Shown piece after piece: positions 35,379 through 44,876 of a DNA stretch of 51,707 nt (position 1 is the first letter of the stretch; each line of letters starts with the position of its first letter). The notes beneath the pieces are model-generated. The model saw nothing but the letters and a program-made list of their open reading frames with translations. It was not told where the DNA came from and ran no database searches. This stretch comes from Candidatus Nanopelagicales bacterium. Lineage in GTDB: Bacteria > Actinomycetota > Actinomycetes > S36-B12. The translations under genes and the position numbers were made by a program. The DNA is taken from assembly GCA_030827125.1 (NCBI GenBank), contig JAURFD010000015.1, positions 1 to 51,707 on the forward strand, in the 5' to 3' direction.

Positions 35379-38300
35379 GCGAACGCTCCACACCAGTCGG
35401 TCCAGTCGGCTTGATCCATGACGTCAGCAAACGTGATGGGCGTCGGCTCGGGCTCGAGCGCGGGCTCGACGGCCGCACGTGCCTGCCCGCGGCGTGCGCT
35501 CGGCACGGTCGGCTTGGGACTGCCAGTGATCGTGCGGCGCATCGTGATGCTGACCGACTTCTTAATGCCACACACCTTGACCTTGACCGTGCAGGCGGCC
35601 TGGCCCACGAGTTTGACCGGATCACCTGGACTGCTCGGTATCTGCAGCGTCATGCCGAGACACAGTTCGATCGCGAGAGTGACGATGCCCAGAACCTCAA
35701 CCCGACCCTTGATGCAGACGAACGCCGTGAGCGCCATCTCCGTCGTACTGCCGCGGCCACTGATCTCATACTGCAAGCCGACCGTGCAACTGACACCACC
35801 GGAGGCGACGCCGAGATCGATCTCCAGCGCGGCCTTGATGGCGACGCCGATGTTCATGTACTCGACGCCATCGAGGCCAATGTCGAGGCCGAACCAACCG
35901 CCACCGCCGATGCCCATCACCGTGACGGCGAAGGGGTCGTCAGGTGCGGAGAAGCCGAGCTCGAACCGGACCGGGTCTTCACCGAAGGGCAGGTTGATCG
36001 CGACTCGCGTAGCCAGACCGCTCAGGGTCATGGCGCCCAGGCCAATGCTCGGCACCTCGAGGCTGAAGCCGGTCGTGATGGACCGTGCATCGATGTTGAG
36101 GATGGGTCCGTTCCCGCTGCCGAAGGCGAGGAAGCGCGCCATCTTCTCCAGGAAGGCAAGCGCGTCTCCGAAGACGATCTCGCCGATCTCCACCTGCATG
36201 TCGCTGGCTCGCCCGGAGCCAGCGCTGAAGCCGATGCGGTCGAGGATGACGTAGGCGAAGGCCTTGGAGCCGAAGAAGACGATCTTCAGATTGGTAAGCG
36301 CACCCTCGGCCTTCCAATAGGCCTCCGCGTTGGTCGCGCTGGCCTTGGCCTCGACAAGGATGTAGAAGTCGGCGCGGTTGGCCTCGGGGAGGAGCGGATT
36401 AAGTGGCCTGAGCTCCGGGCGCCACTCGTAGTGGACGAAGACCTCCGTGGGGATATCCGGCAGGTCGCCGTTGAATGACCGATCTGTGGCAAAGGCCGGT
36501 GCCTTCGGATTGGGCTCATAGGCGCCGGTCGACGGATTGCGCTGCAACATGTCGATGGGATCAGGCAAAAGATCGGCGAGCGAGATCCCCCCAAAAAGGG
36601 TGAAGCCGCGCAACATGCTCGCTGGGTTGATCTTGGGAGTCGCTACCGACAGCGACGGCAGGTCGCCGGGCACTCCGGGCAGCGCGCCGGTGACACGGCC
36701 GAAGCCGGAGACACCCATGCTCGGCGCGCTGATGCCACCACCGCGCTGTGCATCCGCGCCGACGCTCTGGCTGCCGATGCCTTCGAGGTAGATGCCGAGG
36801 TCAGTGCTACCGATGCCGCTGGAGAGATAGACGGAGGGGAAACTCACATTGACGCTCTGCGAATTGCCCGCCATTGCGGACGGGCCATCGGCGTTGACGC
36901 TGGCCCGCTCCATCTTGGGGAAGGAGTACGGGCGTCGCTCGCGTGCGAGGTCGCTGGCCGATCCGCTCGGGGTGCCGAGTTCGAGATACCAGTCGAGACT
37001 CACGGTCGGCATCGACGTCGAGCCGTCGACTCCCCCATCATCCGCAAAGGCGATGTAGACACCGCGCATCTGTGCCCGACGCTGGTTCTCGGGTAGGCCG
37101 TTGAAGTAGTTGCGAAGGGCCTGAGCACCCGTGCGAGTGAAGTTGGCCCGCTTGCGGTTGACTGCCTTGTCCTCGGCGAAGAGGACGGGAGTGTCGAATG
37201 TGATAGCGCGCCCCGCGCGGTCGATTCCGGTCACGGTGAAGGTGAAAGGGTCGCCGGACGCGGCTTGTGGCACGAACACTGTGCAGCCCCTCCACTGTCC
37301 GCCGAGCGGGGTGGCCGCACCGGTGACCGCAGGCGAGGCCAGGGTTCGGAACCGAATACGACGGAACGGCGTACCGCGGCCGCTGGACGGAACACCACTG
37401 GCCGCATCGAGATCAATGCTCGGCGTGTTGATGATGATGCGCTGCGTGAGCCGTTCGAAGGCACGGACCGTCCCTGATCGGTCCGCGAGGAATTCGCGCG
37501 TCACCTCCTCGACCAGTGTTGCGGGAACGGCGAAGGGATAGACGAAGCCGACGCGTGTCGTACGGATGTAGGTGTCGCGGCCGTCCCAGCTGCGTTGCTG
37601 CCATGAGGTGAGCGAAGCGACGCCGGGCTCGTTCCATTCGCCGAGCGCCCGCATCGTGCCGCCGAGGGCGGACAGGGTGAGGTCGACGTCGACGGGATCG
37701 GCCAGGCCGCCCTTGACCGCTGCGGTGCCGGCAGCGTTGGAGGTCATGCCGGTGAGGCGTGCGATGTCGGAGCGGTCCTGCGGGTTGGGCCGCATCTCGA
37801 ACGGATAGTTGGGCAGGCCTGGCTTCTTCACGATGTTGGGCGGAGTGGTGCGCAGCATCTTGGCGGCATTGCGATCGCGGAGCCAGATGACGCGCACGGT
37901 GTCACCGGAGTGGTCGTAGCCGGTGGGATCACCCTTGCTATCGAACGTGCGAGTGGCCAGTCGGGTCTGCCACACCTCGGTGCGGCCGTCGTGCGTGGTG
38001 CCGACGAGCGGGTGTTCCCAGCCCGACTCGTCGCTGGGGGCCATCACCATGAACCACGGAATCTCGATGGCGGTCGACGTCGATGCCGGGTTGCGGTAGA
38101 CGACGTCGGTTGACGGGATGCGTTCGTCTTGCGGATACGCCGCCAGGGATCCGACGCGAGGTTCGCACTCCAGCCAGGTCAGCAGACCCTCGCGCGTGGC
38201 AGGCAAACCGGCCGACGGCAGCGTGAAGGCCAAGCGACTGGCCTGCGCCAGACGTGCGCCGACCGGCGTGGATTGCCGGGTCGTCGTACTGATCTGCTCG

Positions 38301-38590
38301 ATGAGGTGCTGGGGGCCGAGGTCGACCACCATGATCGCCGGGGTACGGCCGTCGGCCACGATGCGGCCACCGCTGATGCGCGCGTTGGTGAAGGAGACCG
38401 TGAGGCGCTGCATGCTCTCGCGGTCGCGGATAGCGAAGTCCAAGGTGCCTGCACGGGCGCTGATCGCCCGAAGTGCGGCCTCGGCGCTCCCCGGGACAGC
38501 AAGGGCCGCCGCGACGAGTCCTGCGCCGCCGAGGATCGCGCGACGACTGACCTGGATGGGTCCGTCGGTGGTCGACTCCTCATCGGCCAT
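35375..38590 (-). CDS. Giant Tat-signal protein of unknown function, 1071 aa
   Basis: Twin-arginine signal: SRRAILGGAGLVAAALAVPG at residues 15-34 with a likely cut after SAEA. The middle part is beta-rich. The C-terminal third is a Gly-rich repetitive beta region (GNGPILNIDARSITTGFSLE, FAVTVMGIGGGGWFGLDIGL, IDLGVASGGVSCTVGLQYEI) that resembles, from memory, the ends of other large uncharacterised bacterial proteins. It finishes with a charged, Trp-containing tail (FADVMDQADWTDWCGAFA). ATG 38590 has GGAAGGGGAG upstream. Tat export suggests folding in the cytoplasm, perhaps with a cofactor or with its operon partner. No enzyme motif was seen. Confidence 0.8.
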   Translation of the reverse strand: MADEESTTDGPIQVSRRAILGGAGLVAAALAVPGSAEAALRAISARAGTLDFAIRDRESMQRLTVSFTNARISGGRIVADGRTPAIMVVDLGPQHLIEQISTTTRQSTPVGARLAQASRLAFTLPSAGLPATREGLLTWLECEPRVGSLAAYPQDERIPSTDVVYRNPASTSTAIEIPWFMVMAPSDESGWEHPLVGTTHDGRTEVWQTRLATRTFDSKGDPTGYDHSGDTVRVIWLRDRNAAKMLRTTPPNIVKKPGLPNYPFEMRPNPQDRSDIARLTGMTSNAAGTAAVKGGLADPVDVDLTLSALGGTMRALGEWNEPGVASLTSWQQRSWDGRDTYIRTTRVGFVYPFAVPATLVEEVTREFLADRSGTVRAFERLTQRIIINTPSIDLDAASGVPSSGRGTPFRRIRFRTLASPAVTGAATPLGGQWRGCTVFVPQAASGDPFTFTVTGIDRAGRAITFDTPVLFAEDKAVNRKRANFTRTGAQALRNYFNGLPENQRRAQMRGVYIAFADDGGVDGSTSMPTVSLDWYLELGTPSGSASDLARERRPYSFPKMERASVNADGPSAMAGNSQSVNVSFPSVYLSSGIGSTDLGIYLEGIGSQSVGADAQRGGGISAPSMGVSGFGRVTGALPGVPGDLPSLSVATPKINPASMLRGFTLFGGISLADLLPDPIDMLQRNPSTGAYEPNPKAPAFATDRSFNGDLPDIPTEVFVHYEWRPELRPLNPLLPEANRADFYILVEAKASATNAEAYWKAEGALTNLKIVFFGSKAFAYVILDRIGFSAGSGRASDMQVEIGEIVFGDALAFLEKMARFLAFGSGNGPILNIDARSITTGFSLEVPSIGLGAMTLSGLATRVAINLPFGEDPVRFELGFSAPDDPFAVTVMGIGGGGWFGLDIGLDGVEYMNIGVAIKAALEIDLGVASGGVSCTVGLQYEISGRGSTTEMALTAFVCIKGRVEVLGIVTLAIELCLGMTLQIPSSPGDPVKLVGQAACTVKVKVCGIKKSVSITMRRTITGSPKPTVPSARRGQARAAVEPALEPEPTPITFADVMDQADWTDWCGAFA

Positions 38591-38701
38591 ATAGGCACTC
38601 CCCTTCCGGCACGCTCGGGCCCGCGCTCGAGAGGGAACATAGCGAAGGACGGCGAACGAAAACCCTGATTTCGCCGGAAAGGGGTATTAGCCCCCCTTCC
38701 G

Positions 38702-38750
38702 CGAGTGCGGACGGGTTTTGCCCGATTTGGGCGTGCACACGTGCGCACTC
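38702..38750. repeat. Complex hairpin between the MFS and Tat-protein genes
   Basis: Outer CGAGTGCG/CGCACTCG arms enclose GCCC-GATTT-GGGC and a GCAC-AC-GTGC palindrome. It lies 14-62 nt beyond the MFS stop and may terminate that transcript. GACGGGTTTT in it recalls the family 2 palindromes, but the similarity is weak. 38591-38701 upstream of the Tat gene contains an imperfect inverted ACCCCTTT / AGGGTTTT motif and no gene. Confidence 0.45.
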
Positions 38751-38763
38751 GGCGAGGGGGAGG

Positions 38764-40032
38764 TCAGTGGGGGGTGGCGGCCTTCTTGGCCAACATGGGC
38801 GCGAGCACGAGGAGTGCGAGCACCGGGATGGCCGCGACGGCGCACAGGACTCCGTACGACGAGAACGCGACGATGACGCCAGCGATCGCTCCGCCGATGG
38901 CCCCGGCGCCGTTCATCACCAGGTCGGACAGGCCCTGGACCGACGGGCGCTCCACCGGACCCACGTCATCGACGAGGAGTGTGGAACCGGAGATCAGGGT
39001 GCAGGACCAGCCGAGGCCGAGGAGGAAGAGTCCGATGCCGAGGGACATCACATTGTTCGCCGGCGACAGACCAGCGACGACGCAGGATGCCAGCAAGATG
39101 GCGATGCCCGCATAGACCACCTGCATACGACCGAAGCGGTCGACACTCCAGCCGACGACCGGCGACAGCGCGTACATACCCGCGACGTGCACGCTGATGA
39201 CAAGGCCGATGAGGGTGAGGGTGACGTCGACGTGCGCCATATAAATAGGAGTCATCACCATCACCATGACCATGGCGACGTGACCGATCGCGATGACGAT
39301 CATCCCGAGAAGCGCCCCGGGGTTGGTCTTGAGATGGCCGATGCCGTCGCGCAGCCGCGGCTTGGCCAGTTCGGCCTTCGCCGTGGTGTCGACCGCTGCA
39401 CGCAGTTTCGCGGCCAGGAGGTACGGATCGGGGCGCAGGAACAGCAGTAGAACCGCCACCGCGGCCGTCAGCGTGATCGCGGTGACGATGTAGGGACCGG
39501 CCAGTTGCGGGAAGCCGAGGGCGGATCCGAGCAGGCCGGCGGGCTCCAGCAGATTCGGGCCGAGGACAGCGCCGATGGTGGCGGCCCACACGACATAGGA
39601 CAGTTGACGCCCGCGCTTGTCATCGGCGGCGAGGTCCACCGCGGCGTACCGCGCCTGGTAGCCCGAGGCTGACGCGACGCCGACGAAGAGGCAGCCGAGC
39701 AGGACCAGGACGATCGAACTCCACAGGGCACCCGCGATGACCACGAGGGCACCGACCGCGCCGAGGCCATAGCCGAGGGCGAGGGAGGCACGGCGTCCGC
39801 GAGAAAGGGCGATGCGCGCCAAGGGAAGGGCGAAGATCGCCGCTCCAAGGACACCGAAGGTTTGCGCGAGCCCCGCCACACCCTCGGAGCCGGACACCGA
39901 GGCGGCGATCAGGGAGCCAGCCGCAACCGATCCAGCGACCGCGATACCGCCGAGCACCTGACTCCCCGCGAGGACCCCGACGGTACGCCGTTGGATCTGT
40001 GGGACGTCGACGTCGGGGATGGTGTCCGTCAC
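38764..40032 (-). CDS. MFS transporter, 422 aa
   Basis: Major facilitator superfamily permease with about 12 hydrophobic helices in two halves. The cytoplasmic loop after helix 2 shows LARIALSRGRRASLALGYGLG, and the central loop is basic (AAKLRAAVDTTAKAELAKPRLRDGIGHLKTN). The sequence SVDRFGRMQVVYAG fits the second-half loop signature. Substrate unknown; drug efflux is the usual default for this type. GTG 40032 follows TAGCGT by 7 nt (leaderless). Confidence 0.88.
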   Translation of the reverse strand: MTDTIPDVDVPQIQRRTVGVLAGSQVLGGIAVAGSVAAGSLIAASVSGSEGVAGLAQTFGVLGAAIFALPLARIALSRGRRASLALGYGLGAVGALVVIAGALWSSIVLVLLGCLFVGVASASGYQARYAAVDLAADDKRGRQLSYVVWAATIGAVLGPNLLEPAGLLGSALGFPQLAGPYIVTAITLTAAVAVLLLFLRPDPYLLAAKLRAAVDTTAKAELAKPRLRDGIGHLKTNPGALLGMIVIAIGHVAMVMVMVMTPIYMAHVDVTLTLIGLVISVHVAGMYALSPVVGWSVDRFGRMQVVYAGIAILLASCVVAGLSPANNVMSLGIGLFLLGLGWSCTLISGSTLLVDDVGPVERPSVQGLSDLVMNGAGAIGGAIAGVIVAFSSYGVLCAVAAIPVLALLVLAPMLAKKAATPH

Positions 40033-40039
40033 GAGGCGG

Positions 40040-40045
40040 ACGCTA
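40040..40045 (-). promoter_or_regulatory. -10 element of a leaderless promoter for the MFS gene
   Basis: TAGCGT, then 7 nt (CCGCCTC), then GTG 40032. Confidence 0.5.
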
Positions 40046-40057
40046 GCGCAGCAGCGC

Positions 40058-40252
40058 CTAGCGAATGAGGGAGGGCACCTCGACGACCTGGCAGACCGCC
40101 TCCCAGATCTCGCGGGTCTCGAAGCCCGCGTCTATGGCCTCCATGACGGTGCGGCCATCCAGCGGCGACAGGGAGTAGTCGCGCGCCCAGGACTTGGCAT
40201 ACGCCGGGCCGAAGACCGCGTCCATCCGTTCCCAGAAGTCAGTGAGCCGCAC
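40058..40252 (-). CDS. DUF3046 protein, 64 aa
   Basis: Small cytoplasmic protein of the actinobacterial DUF3046 family, function unknown. It starts VRLTDFWERMDAVFGPAYAK, with the family motif FWERM and the terminal DTREIWEAVCxxLEVP-like segment (here FETREIWEAVCQVVEVP). GTG 40252 gives the usual length; ATG 40270 would add six residues. Related genes commonly sit near recA/recX; here it is divergent from lhr. Confidence 0.85.
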   Translation of the reverse strand: MRLTDFWERMDAVFGPAYAKSWARDYSLSPLDGRTVMEAIDAGFETREIWEAVCQVVEVPSLIR

Positions 40253-40315
40253 GGGCCCAGTCTTGCCCATGCCCCGCCGTTCGCCACGGGGCGCCCCGGA
40301 CGCAAGGATGGGGCG

Positions 40316-43300
40316 GTGCCGGACTTCTCCCCTGCGACCGCAGCGTGGTTCGCCGCTGCCTTCGCGGGCCCGACTCCCGCGCAGGAGGGGGCATGGCAGG
40401 CCATCGGCGAGGGTCGCGACGCCCTCGTTATCGCCCCTACCGGATCCGGCAAGACCCTGGCCGCCTTCCTCTGGGCCCTCGACCAGCTCGCCTCTTCCGT
40501 TGAGTGGCGGGTTGTGGACGGTTTTTCTGCGAAAAACCGTCCACAACCCGCCACTCAACAAGGGGGGGTCCGGGTGCTCTACATCTCCCCGCTCAAGGCG
40601 CTCGCCGTCGATGTCGAGCGCAACCTGCGCTCACCCCTGACCGGTATCCGTCGCGAGGCCGCCCGCCTCGGCCTCGACGTGCCCGATATCTCCGTCGGTG
40701 TACGCACGGGCGACACCGCACCGGACGAACGACGCCGCATGGTGAAGAACCCGCCGGACATCCTCATCACGACACCGGAGTCGCTCTTCCTGCTGCTCAC
40801 CTCCCAGGCACGGGAGATCCTGCGCACCGTCGACACCGTCATCGTCGACGAAATTCATGCGCTCGCCGGGACCAAGCGCGGCGCGCACCTCGCCCTGAGC
40901 CTGGAGCGGCTGGACGCCCTGACGGAGTCACCTCCGCAGCGCATCGGCCTGTCCGCCACCGTGCGCCCCGTCGACGAGGTCGCGCGCTATCTGCGGCCAG
41001 GCGGTGACGTCGCCATCGTCGATCCCCCTGCCGAGAAGGCATGGGATCTCTCCGTCGTCGTACCCGTGCCGGACATGTCGGCGCTGGGTGCTGAATTGGA
41101 GCCTGACGGCTCGGCCGCCGCCGATCCCCGGCGTACATCGATCTGGCCCCATGTGGAGGAGCGCATCGTCGACCTGGTGGCCGATCAGCGTTCGACCTTG
41201 GTGTTCGCAAACTCCCGCGGACTGGCCGAGCGCCTCACCGGGCGACTGAACGAGGTCGGCGAGGAACGCGAACTCACGAGTCCGTTGGCGCGGGCACATC
41301 ACGGATCCGTGAGTCGCGAGCAGCGCGCCATGATCGAGGACGACCTCAAGACCGGTCGACTGCCCGCCGTCGTTGCCACCTCCAGCCTCGAACTCGGCAT
41401 CGACATGGGTGCGGTGGATCTCGTCGTCCAGGTCGAGTCCCCGCCCAGTGTCGCGAGCGGCCTGCAGCGGGTGGGTCGCGCAGGCCACCAGGTGGGGGCG
41501 GTGAGCCGTGGGGTGGTTTTCCCGAAGTTCCGGGGTGACCTGCTGCAGTCGGCCATCGTTATCGAACGCATGCGATCGGGTCAGATCGAGGCGCTCGCCC
41601 TGCCCCGCAACCCGCTCGACGTCCTCGCACAGCAGATCGTCGCCATGGTCGCGATGGACGACTGGCAGGTGGACGACCTGCTGACGGTCGTCACCCGCGC
41701 CGCGCCGTTCCGCGATCTTGCGCCAGTCGTCTTCCACGCCGTCCTCGACATGCTGGCTGGCAAGTACCCCAGCGATGACTTCGCCGAATTGCGACCGCGC
41801 ATCGTCTGGGACCGGACGACCGACACGCTCACCGCGCGACCGGGCGCGCAGCGACTTGCCGTGACCAGCGGCGGCACGATCCCGGATCGGGGCCTCTACC
41901 CGGTCGTCCTCATCGGCGCCGACACCCGCGTCGGCGAACTCGATGAGGAGATGGTCTACGAGTCACGCGTCGGCGACGTTTTCGCCCTCGGCGCCACCTC
42001 CTGGCGAATCGAGGAGATCACCCCCGATCGCGTGCTCGTCTCCCCCGCTCCCGGGCAGGCAGCACGCCTGCCCTTCTGGCACGGCGATGCGATCGGGCGA
42101 CCCGTCGAGCTCGGCCGGGCCCTCGGTGAATTCCTTCGCACCAGCAAGGACACCTCGGCTCTGCGCGAGCGCCTCGCGCGGGCAGGGCTCGATGAGTGGG
42201 CGCAGGACAATCTCGTGGCCTACCTCACCGAACAGCAGTCGGCCACCGGGCGCCTGCCCGACGATCGGACGATCATCGTCGAGCGCTTCCGCGATGAACT
42301 AGGCGACTGGCGCATCGCCATCCATACGCCGTACGGCGCGCGCGTCCACGCCCCCTGGGCACTGGCCCTCGGCGCGCGCATCGAAGCGGAATACGGCGTA
42401 TCCCCCCAGGTGATGCACTCTGACGACGGAATCGTGCTGCGCCTCCCCGAGACGATGGATGACTCCGCGGCGGCGGCCGTCGTTGACCTTGTCGTCTTCG
42501 AACCCGAGGAGATCACCGCCATCGTGGAGCGCCAGATTGGCGGGTCGGCGCTGTTTGCCGGACGCTTCCGCGAGTGTGCCGCGCGATCACTACTGCTGCC
42601 GCGGCGCCGGCCGGGTCGGCGTAGCCCCCTATGGCAGCAGCGGCAGAAGTCAGCTCATCTGCTCGAGGTGGCCGCGCGATATCCCGACTTCCCGATCGTG
42701 CTCGAGGCCGTCCGGGAGTGTCTGCAGGACGTGTTCGACATGCCTGCCCTGCGCGAACTCTTCGAACAGATGCGCAGTGGCCGCATCCGCGTCGTCGATG
42801 TCGAGACCGAGCGACCGTCGCCCTTCGCGCAGTCCCTTGTCTTCGGTTATGTCGCGGCCTTCCTCTACGAGGGTGACTCGCCGCTCGCCGAGCGTCGTGC
42901 CGCCGCGCTCAGCCTGGACGCGGATCTGCTCAGTCAGTTGCTCGGCCCCACCGAGTTGCGCGACATCCTGGACACCGATGCCATCACCGCGACCGAGCGA
43001 CAGGTCGGGCGGTGGGATTTCGACATTGCCGACACCGAGGGGCTGCTCGATCTGCTGCGGCTGATCGGCCCGCTCGATGCCGATGCACGCACTGCCCGCG
43101 CCATCGGCGAGGAACTTGTCATCGATGCCCTCGCACAGCGCCGCGCCATCACGGTCCGCCTCGGCGGTCGCGATCACCTTGTCGCCATCGAAGATGCCGG
43201 ACGCCTGCGCGATGCGCTCGGTGCCGCACTGCCTCCGGGGATTCCGGATGCCTACCTGGAGATCGTCGCCGATCCCGTCGGGGATCTCGTGGCACGCTAT

Positions 43301-44728
43301 GCCCGCACGCACGGCCCCTTCACTGCCGACGACGTCGCGATGGCACTCGGATTGGGCGTGGCGGTGGTGCAGTCCACCCTGGATCGACTCGCGGAGCGCG
43401 GACGTGTCGTCTCGGGTGGTTTTCGCCCCGATCACCGTGGGACCGAGTACTGCGAGGCCGGCGTACTGCGACAGATCCGGCGACGCACGGTCGCGGCGCT
43501 GCGGCAGGAGATCGAGCCGGTGCCCGCGCACACCCTGGCAGCCTTCCTCCCGCGGTGGCAGGGACTCACCGACCGAGCGAACGGTGCGGACGGCCTGTTC
43601 ACCGCGATCGAACAGATCGCGGGCGCGCCGCTCCCCGCATCACAACTGGAATCACTCGTTCTGCCCGCGCGTGTCCGGGACTACTCGCCGTCCATGCTCG
43701 ATGAACTGCTGGCGACCGGTGAAGTCGTCTGGTGGGGTGCGGGTGCGTTGCCCGGCAAGGATGGCTGGTTGTGCTTGGCCCCGGCGGATCTGGCTCCCCT
43801 CCTGATCGGAGCCGTCGAGCCCGTGGACGACCCGCTGGCGCTTCGCATCCTGGCGGCTCTCCAGGGTCGCGCGCTCTTCGCACGGGATATCGCTGCGGAA
43901 CTCTCCGCCGAAGCGCTGGTCCCTGAGAACGACGTGCGCGCGGCGCTGAACGATCTGCTGTGGTCGGGCCAGGTCACCAACGACACCTTCATCCCGGTCC
44001 GGACGCATCTCGGCGGCCGGGTGCGATCGGCCAGGCCGGTACGTCGTACTCGGCGGCGCGGGCTGCCACGGCCGCCGGCCACATCCGCCGATGGCCGCTG
44101 GTCCCTGTCTCCGGCCGCAGCCGGCGAGGTCACCACGCGGGCGGTGGCGCTCAGTGAGTCACTGCTGGACCGTTTCGGCATCGTCACCCGCGAGAGCGTG
44201 CAGTCGGCGGGAGTGGCCGGCGGGTTCGCGGCGACGTACCGGGTCCTGCGCTCCCTCGAGGACGCGGGACGGTGCCGTCGCGCCTATGTCCTCGAGGGAC
44301 AGGGGGCCGCGCAGTTTGCGCTGCCCGGAGCGATCGACATGGCGCGCGCGTGCGCCGCCGAGACCGATGTCGCACCCCGGACACTGGCGGCCGCCGATCC
44401 CGCGCAGCCGTTTGGTGCCGCGCTCCCGTGGCCGGCAGCCGGCACGCGACCGAGTCGCTCGGCCGGTGCAGTGGTCACCCTCGGTCCTGCGGCCGGTGCA
44501 GTGGGCCCGGTGCTGTACCTGGCCCGGGGACATCGATCATTGACGACATGGGCCTGTGATGACCTGTCGGCAGCGGCCTCGTCTTTGGTGGGGGCGCTGC
44601 GCGGCCGATCGGTGAATCTGCAGCGCATCGATGGTGCCGACATTGCCGCTGCCGAACCGGACGTTGTCGCGGCGCTGGTGGGGGCCGGCTTCGCGCACAC
44701 CCCGAGCGGCCTGCGCCTGCGCGCCTAA
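40316..44728 (+). CDS. lhr: Large ATP-dependent helicase Lhr, 1470 aa
   Basis: Superfamily 2 helicase of the Lhr family, which translocates 3'-5' on DNA and unwinds RNA:DNA hybrids. Motif I APTGSGKT (residues 40-47), motif II VDEIH, motif III GLSATV, motif VI RVGRAGHQ. The C-terminal half has the Lhr-specific domains, including winged-helix repeats. GTG 40316 gives the family N-terminus (PDFSPATAAWFAAAF, GPTPAQEGAW); the frame is open further upstream but not Lhr-like. Residues about 62-82 between motifs I and Ia are encoded by a palindromic element and do not look like Lhr sequence. Confidence 0.93.
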   Translation: MPDFSPATAAWFAAAFAGPTPAQEGAWQAIGEGRDALVIAPTGSGKTLAAFLWALDQLASSVEWRVVDGFSAKNRPQPATQQGGVRVLYISPLKALAVDVERNLRSPLTGIRREAARLGLDVPDISVGVRTGDTAPDERRRMVKNPPDILITTPESLFLLLTSQAREILRTVDTVIVDEIHALAGTKRGAHLALSLERLDALTESPPQRIGLSATVRPVDEVARYLRPGGDVAIVDPPAEKAWDLSVVVPVPDMSALGAELEPDGSAAADPRRTSIWPHVEERIVDLVADQRSTLVFANSRGLAERLTGRLNEVGEERELTSPLARAHHGSVSREQRAMIEDDLKTGRLPAVVATSSLELGIDMGAVDLVVQVESPPSVASGLQRVGRAGHQVGAVSRGVVFPKFRGDLLQSAIVIERMRSGQIEALALPRNPLDVLAQQIVAMVAMDDWQVDDLLTVVTRAAPFRDLAPVVFHAVLDMLAGKYPSDDFAELRPRIVWDRTTDTLTARPGAQRLAVTSGGTIPDRGLYPVVLIGADTRVGELDEEMVYESRVGDVFALGATSWRIEEITPDRVLVSPAPGQAARLPFWHGDAIGRPVELGRALGEFLRTSKDTSALRERLARAGLDEWAQDNLVAYLTEQQSATGRLPDDRTIIVERFRDELGDWRIAIHTPYGARVHAPWALALGARIEAEYGVSPQVMHSDDGIVLRLPETMDDSAAAAVVDLVVFEPEEITAIVERQIGGSALFAGRFRECAARSLLLPRRRPGRRSPLWQQRQKSAHLLEVAARYPDFPIVLEAVRECLQDVFDMPALRELFEQMRSGRIRVVDVETERPSPFAQSLVFGYVAAFLYEGDSPLAERRAAALSLDADLLSQLLGPTELRDILDTDAITATERQVGRWDFDIADTEGLLDLLRLIGPLDADARTARAIGEELVIDALAQRRAITVRLGGRDHLVAIEDAGRLRDALGAALPPGIPDAYLEIVADPVGDLVARYARTHGPFTADDVAMALGLGVAVVQSTLDRLAERGRVVSGGFRPDHRGTEYCEAGVLRQIRRRTVAALRQEIEPVPAHTLAAFLPRWQGLTDRANGADGLFTAIEQIAGAPLPASQLESLVLPARVRDYSPSMLDELLATGEVVWWGAGALPGKDGWLCLAPADLAPLLIGAVEPVDDPLALRILAALQGRALFARDIAAELSAEALVPENDVRAALNDLLWSGQVTNDTFIPVRTHLGGRVRSARPVRRTRRRGLPRPPATSADGRWSLSPAAAGEVTTRAVALSESLLDRFGIVTRESVQSAGVAGGFAATYRVLRSLEDAGRCRRAYVLEGQGAAQFALPGAIDMARACAAETDVAPRTLAAADPAQPFGAALPWPAAGTRPSRSAGAVVTLGPAAGAVGPVLYLARGHRSLTTWACDDLSAAASSLVGALRGRSVNLQRIDGADIAAAEPDVVAALVGAGFAHTPSGLRLRA
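40499..40559. repeat. Long perfect palindrome inside lhr, family 2 copy 2
   Basis: Two perfectly complementary 28-bp arms (40499-40526 and 40532-40559) around the 5-nt loop CTGCG. The 5' arm starts GTTGAGTGGCGGGTTGTGG, the 3' arm starts AAAAACCGTCCACAACCCG. It shares arm sequence and layout with the intergenic copy at 13971-14037. It is translated in frame, giving roughly VEWRVVDGFSAKNRPQPATQ, in the loop after motif I of Lhr. Confidence 0.92.
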
Positions 44729-44740
44729 CCCCTTCCGGTT

Positions 44741-44792
44741 TCCGACCGTTGGGGTGGGTTTCCGGCGGGCGCAAGCAACCACAACGGTCGGA
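44741..44792. terminator. Hairpin after lhr
   Basis: TCCGACCGTTG and CAACGGTCGGA are perfect 11-bp arms 30 nt apart, with further partial pairing (TGGGTT with AACCA) inside. It starts 13 nt after the lhr stop. No T-tract. Confidence 0.55.
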
Positions 44793-44876
44793 CTTGGCAG
44801 GGACGGGTGCGGATGCGCGTGTGACTACAGGTGCGGCTTCGTCCTGGCAAGGGCGCGGCGAAATTGGCGCCTGCCC

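Noticed and set aside
35411-36478. 355-aa plus-strand frame opposite the Tat protein gene
   Set aside because: No ribosome binding site and no domain; the Tat gene has signal, start site and coupling.
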